Assembly: GCA_016203375.1 (NCBI GenBank)
Contig: JACQMX010000046.1
Span: 1-8,980 of the forward strand
Direction of reading: 5' to 3'
DNA from: Candidatus Woesearchaeota archaeon
GTDB taxonomy: Archaea; Nanobdellota; Nanobdellia; Woesearchaeales; UBA12501
DNA: 8,980 bases
Shown here: piece by piece, positions 6,659 to 8,980 of the stretch
How the letters are laid out: the number at the start of each line of letters is the position of its first letter
Position numbering within the stretch: the first letter of the stretch is position 1
Notes under the pieces: model-generated
The model's database searches: none
Seen by the model: only the letters and a program-made list of their open reading frames with translations
What the model was told of the DNA's origin: nothing
Program-made: the position numbers and the translations under genes

Positions 6659-6796
6659 TTATCGAGATTTGATTTTTGTTGCTACCATGCGTGGTTTGAA
6701 TAAGATCTTGCTGCCGCAATACGGGCATCGTACTTTCTTGCGAAGATAATCCGGACTTACTTTCTTATTACAGCTGAAGCATTTATATTCGACCAT
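6659..6796 (-). CDS. rpoP: DNA-directed RNA polymerase subunit P (Rpo12)
   Basis: This 45-residue zinc-ribbon protein is shorter than many gene callers report. Read from the ATG at 6796, it begins MVEYKC and has C6-x2-C9 and C24-x2-C27 zinc ligands in 'YKCFSC' and 'VRCPYCGSKIL', ending 'FKPRMVATKIKSR'. This is the archaeal RNA polymerase subunit P (eukaryotic Rpb12), which helps hold the Rpo3/Rpo10/Rpo11 assembly platform to the core. RCPYCGxxIL..R is its hallmark. A strong ribosome binding site (AGGAGG at 6804-6809, inside the end of the L37Ae gene) lies 7 nt before the start. The gap to the L37Ae stop is 2 nt, so the two are tightly coupled. The gene order L37Ae-RpoP is conserved in archaea. 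Confidence 0.93.
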   Translation of the reverse strand: MVEYKCFSCNKKVSPDYLRKKVRCPYCGSKILFKPRMVATKIKSR

Positions 6797-6798
6797 GC

Positions 6799-7131
6799 TT
6801 ATGCCTCCTTCGCTGGAGCGGTTTCCTCTTCAGGAGCTTCTACTTCCGCAGCAGTTTCCTTTGCCAATGCTTCATATTGCTCTTCGGATATAAGAAGTTC
6901 AGCAGCTGTCTTGCGTTTTGCCATGGAATATGCGCGGCCAGCGAATACTGCATCGCATTTATAACATTTCCAGATGCCAGCTGATTCGCGCTTGACCGCT
7001 TCTTTAGAACAATAAGGGCACTTGTGCCAGCCGCGATGGAGTTCTTCTACCGCAGCGAGCTTATCGCGATTGCTTCTGCCATACCGAACGCGAAAACGTT
7101 TTGTTGAGGAAACCTTGCGGATCATTGCCAT
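6799..7131 (-). CDS. rpl37ae: Large ribosomal subunit protein eL43 (L37Ae)
   Basis: This 110-residue zinc-ribbon ribosomal protein of the 50S subunit has a basic N-terminus ('KRFRVRYGRSNR') and zinc ligands C38-x2-C41 ('HKCPYCSK') and C56-x2-C59 ('GIWKCYKCDAVFAGRAY'); GIWKC..C...faG.AY is diagnostic. The core ends near residue 71. The remaining ~39 residues form an Ala/Glu-rich acidic tail ('EVEAPEEETAPAKEA' at the end), longer than the usual ~80-95 residue archaeal homologues. The start ATG at 7131 is backed by GGTGA at 7138-7142, 6 nt upstream. A downstream Met at residue 3 lacks such spacing. It is the first protein gene of the operon and begins 18 nt after the 3' end of tRNA-Pro, with no separate promoter visible. 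Confidence 0.93.
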   Translation of the reverse strand: MAMIRKVSSTKRFRVRYGRSNRDKLAAVEELHRGWHKCPYCSKEAVKRESAGIWKCYKCDAVFAGRAYSMAKRKTAAELLISEEQYEALAKETAAEVEAPEEETAPAKEA

Positions 7132-7137
7132 AGTAAT

Positions 7138-7142
7138 TCACC
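7138..7142 (-). promoter_or_regulatory. Ribosome binding site of L37Ae, between tRNA-Pro and its ATG
   Basis: GGTGA lies 6 nt before the L37Ae ATG and 7 nt after A73 of the tRNA. Cleavage of the transcript at the tRNA 3' end would leave an 18-nt leader that still contains this site, so the mRNA would remain translatable after tRNA processing. Confidence 0.65.
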
Positions 7143-7163
7143 GTTGAAGTGGGGCTACCCGGA

Positions 7164-7193
7164 CTTTCACGCGACACCGCGAGGAATCGCCGT
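7164..7193 (-). other. Non-canonical tRNA intron in the T-loop (59/60), 30 nt
   Basis: The bulge-helix-bulge is complete. The T-stem is the outer helix. TTCA (54-57) pairs with TGAA near the intron 3' end, giving 4 bp. The 5' bulge is AA/A and the 3' bulge AG/T, each 3 nt and cut after the second base. An intron-side helix can form between GCGA and TCGC with one bulged G. Removing the intron restores a normal TTCAAAT T-loop and a 5-bp T-stem. Confidence 0.85.
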
Positions 7194-7214
7194 TTTGAAC
7201 CGGGGTCTTCTGGC

Positions 7215-7247
7215 GTTTTGCTAAAAATACCTTCTGGCATTCCTAGA
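7215..7247 (-). other. Canonical tRNA intron at 37/38, 33 nt
   Basis: The bulge-helix-bulge is complete. The anticodon stem is the outer helix. TTTG (32-35) pairs with CAAA near the intron 3' end. The 5' bulge is GG/T and the 3' bulge AC/G, each cut after the second base. The inner helix CTAGGAA/TTTTTAG has two G-T wobbles. The intron carries an 8-nt copy of the 3' anticodon-stem strand (see findings). Confidence 0.88.
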
Positions 7248-7315
7248 CCCAAACCAGAAAGGCTAGCCAAGCTACCCCATAGCCCCTTGGAATAGCTGTT
7301 GGAAAAACCAGCTCT

Positions 7316-7323
7316 ATTTAAAC
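7316..7323 (-). promoter_or_regulatory. TATA box of the tRNA-Pro/L37Ae operon
   Basis: The minus strand reads GGTTTAAATAG over 7315-7325. The box centre is about 33 nt before G1 of the tRNA, which predicts transcription start near 7293 and a leader of about 7 nt. No other TATA-like element is visible before L37Ae, because the tRNA fills that space and its 3' part is GC-rich. Confidence 0.65.
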
Positions 7324-7387
7324 CTTTCTGTATAGGTAATAGCTATAATAGGCCCTATAAGGCTTTTTAAGCGGGGCCAACAGGTAA

Positions 7388-7397
7388 TTTTATAAAT
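7388..7397 (+). promoter_or_regulatory. TATA box of the aRF1 gene
   Basis: TTTTATAAAT is centred 26 nt before the ATG at 7419, so the predicted transcription start falls on the start codon and the mRNA should be leaderless. No ribosome binding site is present between the box and the ATG, in agreement with this. Confidence 0.7.
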
Positions 7398-7418
7398 CAA
7401 CTTGTTTTCTTTTTAATC

Positions 7419-8525
7419 ATGGACATCAGCGAAAAAGAACGTTTCCACCTGAAAAAGTTTATCCGTGAACTTGAAGGGCATCGTGGAAGGCACACGGAAT
7501 TGGTTACTGTGTACGTTCCAGCTGGATACGATCTTACCAAGATCATTCAGCATCTTGCGCAGGAGCAAGGCACCGCATCCAATATTAAATCTACCTCTAC
7601 GCGAAAGAATGTTACGGATGCCTTAGAACGCATGATTCAGCATCTTCGTACCATTGGACGAACGCCAAAGCATGGATTAGCTGCCTTCTCTGGCAATGTG
7701 GCGGAACGAGAAGGACAGAGTAATGTGCAGGTATTTAGCATTGAGCCGCCAGCGCCATTAAACATTCGTATGTATCGTTGTGATAAGGAATTCGTTCTTG
7801 ATCCCCTGCGCGATATGTGTGAGGAGAAGGAAGTCTACGGTCTTGTTGTGCTTGACAGGAGAGATGCGACTATCGCCATGCTCAAAGGCAAGACGATTAT
7901 TCCATTGCTCAAGACGCACTCGGAAGTTCCGGGAAAGTTTAAGGCTGGAGGTCAAAGTGCTCACCGCTTCGAGATGAACCGCGAGCTTGCTGCCAAGGCA
8001 CACTTCAAGAAAGTTGCTGACTATCTGAAAGAGCAATTTCTTGAGATGAAAGAGCTTAAAGGTCTCCTTGTTGGCGGGCCTGGGCCAACGAAATATGAAT
8101 TTGTTGATGGAAATTTCATCACCGACCAACTCAAGCGCAAGATCATCGGTATTCGAGATCTCAGCTACACCGAAGAATTTGGCCTTCAGGAATTAGTGGA
8201 TAAAGCGCAGGATATTCTCGCGGCTGAGGCCGTCGCGAAAGAGAAGGAAATTATGCTCAAATTCTTTACCTTGCTTTCCACTAAGCAGGGCATGGTAGCG
8301 TATGGCCATGAGGAAGTGAAGCGCAAACTCGAGATGGGCGCGGTAGAGACGCTATTACTTTCTGAAGCGCTAGATGATAAAACAATAGAAGAGTACGAGG
8401 GCATCGCAACCCAGTTTAGCACGGAGATTCGCATTATTTCCACGGAAACGCGCGAAGGAGTTCAGTTGCGTGATATAGGAAAGATTGCCGCTATTTTGCG
8501 TTACGAATCCCGTGATGAGGTCTAA
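7419..8525 (+). CDS. prf1: Peptide chain release factor aRF1
   Basis: This class I release factor reads all three stop codons in the ribosomal A site and triggers peptide release. Domain 1 carries 'GTASNIKS' (51-58, the TASNIKS stop-recognition loop) and 'YRCDKEF' (119-125, the YxCxxxF motif). Domain 2 has 'KAGGQSAHRF' with the universal GGQ at 177-179, whose Gln reaches the peptidyl-transferase centre. 'LLVGGPGPTKYEF' (217-229) opens domain 3, and 'YGHEEVKRKLEMGAVETLLLSEAL' follows near residues 296-319. At 368 residues it is shorter than common archaeal aRF1 (~410-420). The sequence passes from LLLSEALD straight to the last strands, so the minidomain insert with its Cys pairs is missing. 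The start is set by the TATA box (leaderless). A HAD-phosphatase gene follows after 4 nt, implying co-transcription. Confidence 0.95.
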   Translation: MDISEKERFHLKKFIRELEGHRGRHTELVTVYVPAGYDLTKIIQHLAQEQGTASNIKSTSTRKNVTDALERMIQHLRTIGRTPKHGLAAFSGNVAEREGQSNVQVFSIEPPAPLNIRMYRCDKEFVLDPLRDMCEEKEVYGLVVLDRRDATIAMLKGKTIIPLLKTHSEVPGKFKAGGQSAHRFEMNRELAAKAHFKKVADYLKEQFLEMKELKGLLVGGPGPTKYEFVDGNFITDQLKRKIIGIRDLSYTEEFGLQELVDKAQDILAAEAVAKEKEIMLKFFTLLSTKQGMVAYGHEEVKRKLEMGAVETLLLSEALDDKTIEEYEGIATQFSTEIRIISTETREGVQLRDIGKIAAILRYESRDEV

Positions 8526-8529
8526 GGTT

Positions 8530-8980
8530 ATGCCAAAAACGAGGAAGAATGTTCTTAAAAAAAGGGAGAAGAAAAAAGTTGTGAAAGAAAAAAAACAATA
8601 CACTGTTCTCAGTTTTGATCTCGACGGCACCCTAATTGATGATTCCCGCTTTGGCGGCGTTTTCTGGTATGAGGAAGTGCCGCGGTTGTACGCACAACAA
8701 TACCATATCTCTGTAGAGGACGCAAAGCTTATTGTGCTAAATAGCTACAAACTCGTTGGTCATTTTGATCGTAATTGGTACCGGCCACATTTCTGGTTTG
8801 AGCGCTTTAAACTGCAAGAAGATTGGAGAAAGGTTATCCATGACCTGCATCGAGATATTCGCGTGTTTCCAGACGTGAAGCCAGCATTGCAGGAATTGAA
8901 AAATAAACATAAACTTATTATCATTACTCATTCTACGCGCGAATTCGTTCAATTGAAGATACAAGTAGAGAGTATTAAAG
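8530..8980 (+). CDS. HAD-superfamily hydrolase (phosphatase-like), 3'-truncated by the window
   Basis: The frame is open from ATG 8530 to the window end (150 codons, no stop). Residues 28-35 read 'SFDLDGTL', the DxDGT motif I of HAD phosphatases (D30 nucleophile, D32 acid/base). 'LIIITHS' (129-135) fits motif II (hhhT/S, T133). The segment between is a helical cap of about 75 residues rich in Trp/Tyr/Phe ('FWYEEVPRLYAQQY', 'NWYRPHFWFERF'), and 'VFPDVKPALQELK' is the usual lead-in to motif II. Motifs III and IV lie outside the window. These enzymes dephosphorylate small phosphate esters; the substrate cannot be told. The first ~22 residues are almost all Lys/Arg/Glu, an unusual basic tail. GAGGT at 8517-8521, within the end of aRF1, serves as ribosome binding site 8 nt before the ATG. 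Confidence 0.85.
   Translation, partial: MPKTRKNVLKKREKKKVVKEKKQYTVLSFDLDGTLIDDSRFGGVFWYEEVPRLYAQQYHISVEDAKLIVLNSYKLVGHFDRNWYRPHFWFERFKLQEDWRKVIHDLHRDIRVFPDVKPALQELKNKHKLIIITHSTREFVQLKIQVESIK

Larger units (their letters stand above)
7150..7286 (-). tRNA. tRNA-Pro(UGG) with two introns (37/38 and 59/60)
   Basis: Reading the minus strand from 7286: acceptor GGGGCTA pairs perfectly with TAGCCCC (7151-7157), then A73 at 7150; CCA is not encoded. T8 G9 precede a D-arm with stem GGGT/GCCT (two wobble pairs) and the usual AGCTTGG loop. The anticodon stem is TCTGG/CCAGA and the loop begins T-T-TGG-G, so the anticodon is UGG (proline), in keeping with A73 and G35-G36 identity elements. A 33-nt insert follows G37. 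After a 4-nt variable loop, the T-stem CCCGG pairs with CCGGG (7158-7162) only if a second insert of 30 nt is removed from the T-loop, which then reads TTCAAAT. Exons are 7248-7286, 7194-7214 and 7150-7163, giving a mature tRNA of 74 nt. Both insert borders sit in bulge-helix-bulge motifs, which the splicing endonuclease should cut. A TATA box lies upstream at 7316-7323. Confidence 0.9.

Noticed and set aside
7150..7200. 'GAAAGTCCGGG' on the minus strand, similar to conserved region I of RNase P RNA
   Set aside because: No other RNase P elements follow, and the bases are explained as intron end plus T-stem of tRNA-Pro.
7061..7270. 69-codon minus-strand frame across the tRNA and the start of L37Ae
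   Set aside because: It is a by-product of the tRNA gene, whose stems and splice motifs explain the sequence fully.
7150..7286. Circularly permuted or split tRNA
   Set aside because: The acceptor strands are at the two ends in normal order, and all interruptions are explained by two introns.
7291..7313. Small hairpin with loop AAAAA between the TATA box and tRNA-Pro
   Set aside because: Only 3-6 imperfect pairs, within the promoter spacer; likely chance in AT-rich sequence.

Overview
The window is archaeal. It carries an archaeal/eukaryotic-type release factor aRF1, RNA polymerase subunit P, ribosomal protein L37Ae (eL43), the KEOPS subunit Pcc1, prefoldin beta and a UPF0147 protein. It also has TATA boxes about 26 nt upstream of start codons (leaderless transcription) and GGTGA-type ribosome binding sites on downstream operon genes. 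A compact DPANN-type archaeon is my best guess, from the trimmed proteins and a tRNA with two introns. The lineage is an inference.

Layout. Bases 1-433 (+) hold the end of a PUA-type RNA-binding protein of the NOL1/NOP2-associated family. Converging on it, with a 4-base overlap of stop codons, is a two-gene minus-strand unit (4137 to 430). Its first gene has a RelA/SpoT-type HD hydrolase domain, with active-site residues at the same spacing as in bacterial Rel. Its second gene has a divergent RelA/SpoT-type synthetase domain. Both genes are in one reading frame, separated by two TAA codons and a ribosome binding site, so the pair looks like a split RSH (stringent-response) enzyme. Next come two plus-strand genes: a lone asparagine-synthetase-type ATP pyrophosphatase (4185-5165) and a minimal MscS-type channel (5211-5798).

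The minus-strand block 7286 to 5817 is a dense housekeeping operon: tRNA-Pro(UGG), rpl37ae, rpoP, pcc1, prefoldin beta and UPF0147. The tRNA is interrupted twice. A 33-nt intron lies at the canonical 37/38 site and a 30-nt intron lies in the T-loop at 59/60. Each is framed by a textbook bulge-helix-bulge. The tRNA ends only 18 nt before the L37Ae start and the only visible promoter is upstream of the tRNA. The translation, transcription and chaperone genes therefore seem to be made as a tRNA-mRNA co-transcript.

Divergent from this block, a leaderless aRF1 gene (7419-8525) is followed after 4 nt by the start of a HAD-family phosphatase gene that runs off the window (8530-8980).

The strongest candidates for something undescribed are the split archaeal RSH-like pair with an altered synthetase site, and the doubly interrupted tRNA-Pro that heads the ribosomal-protein operon.
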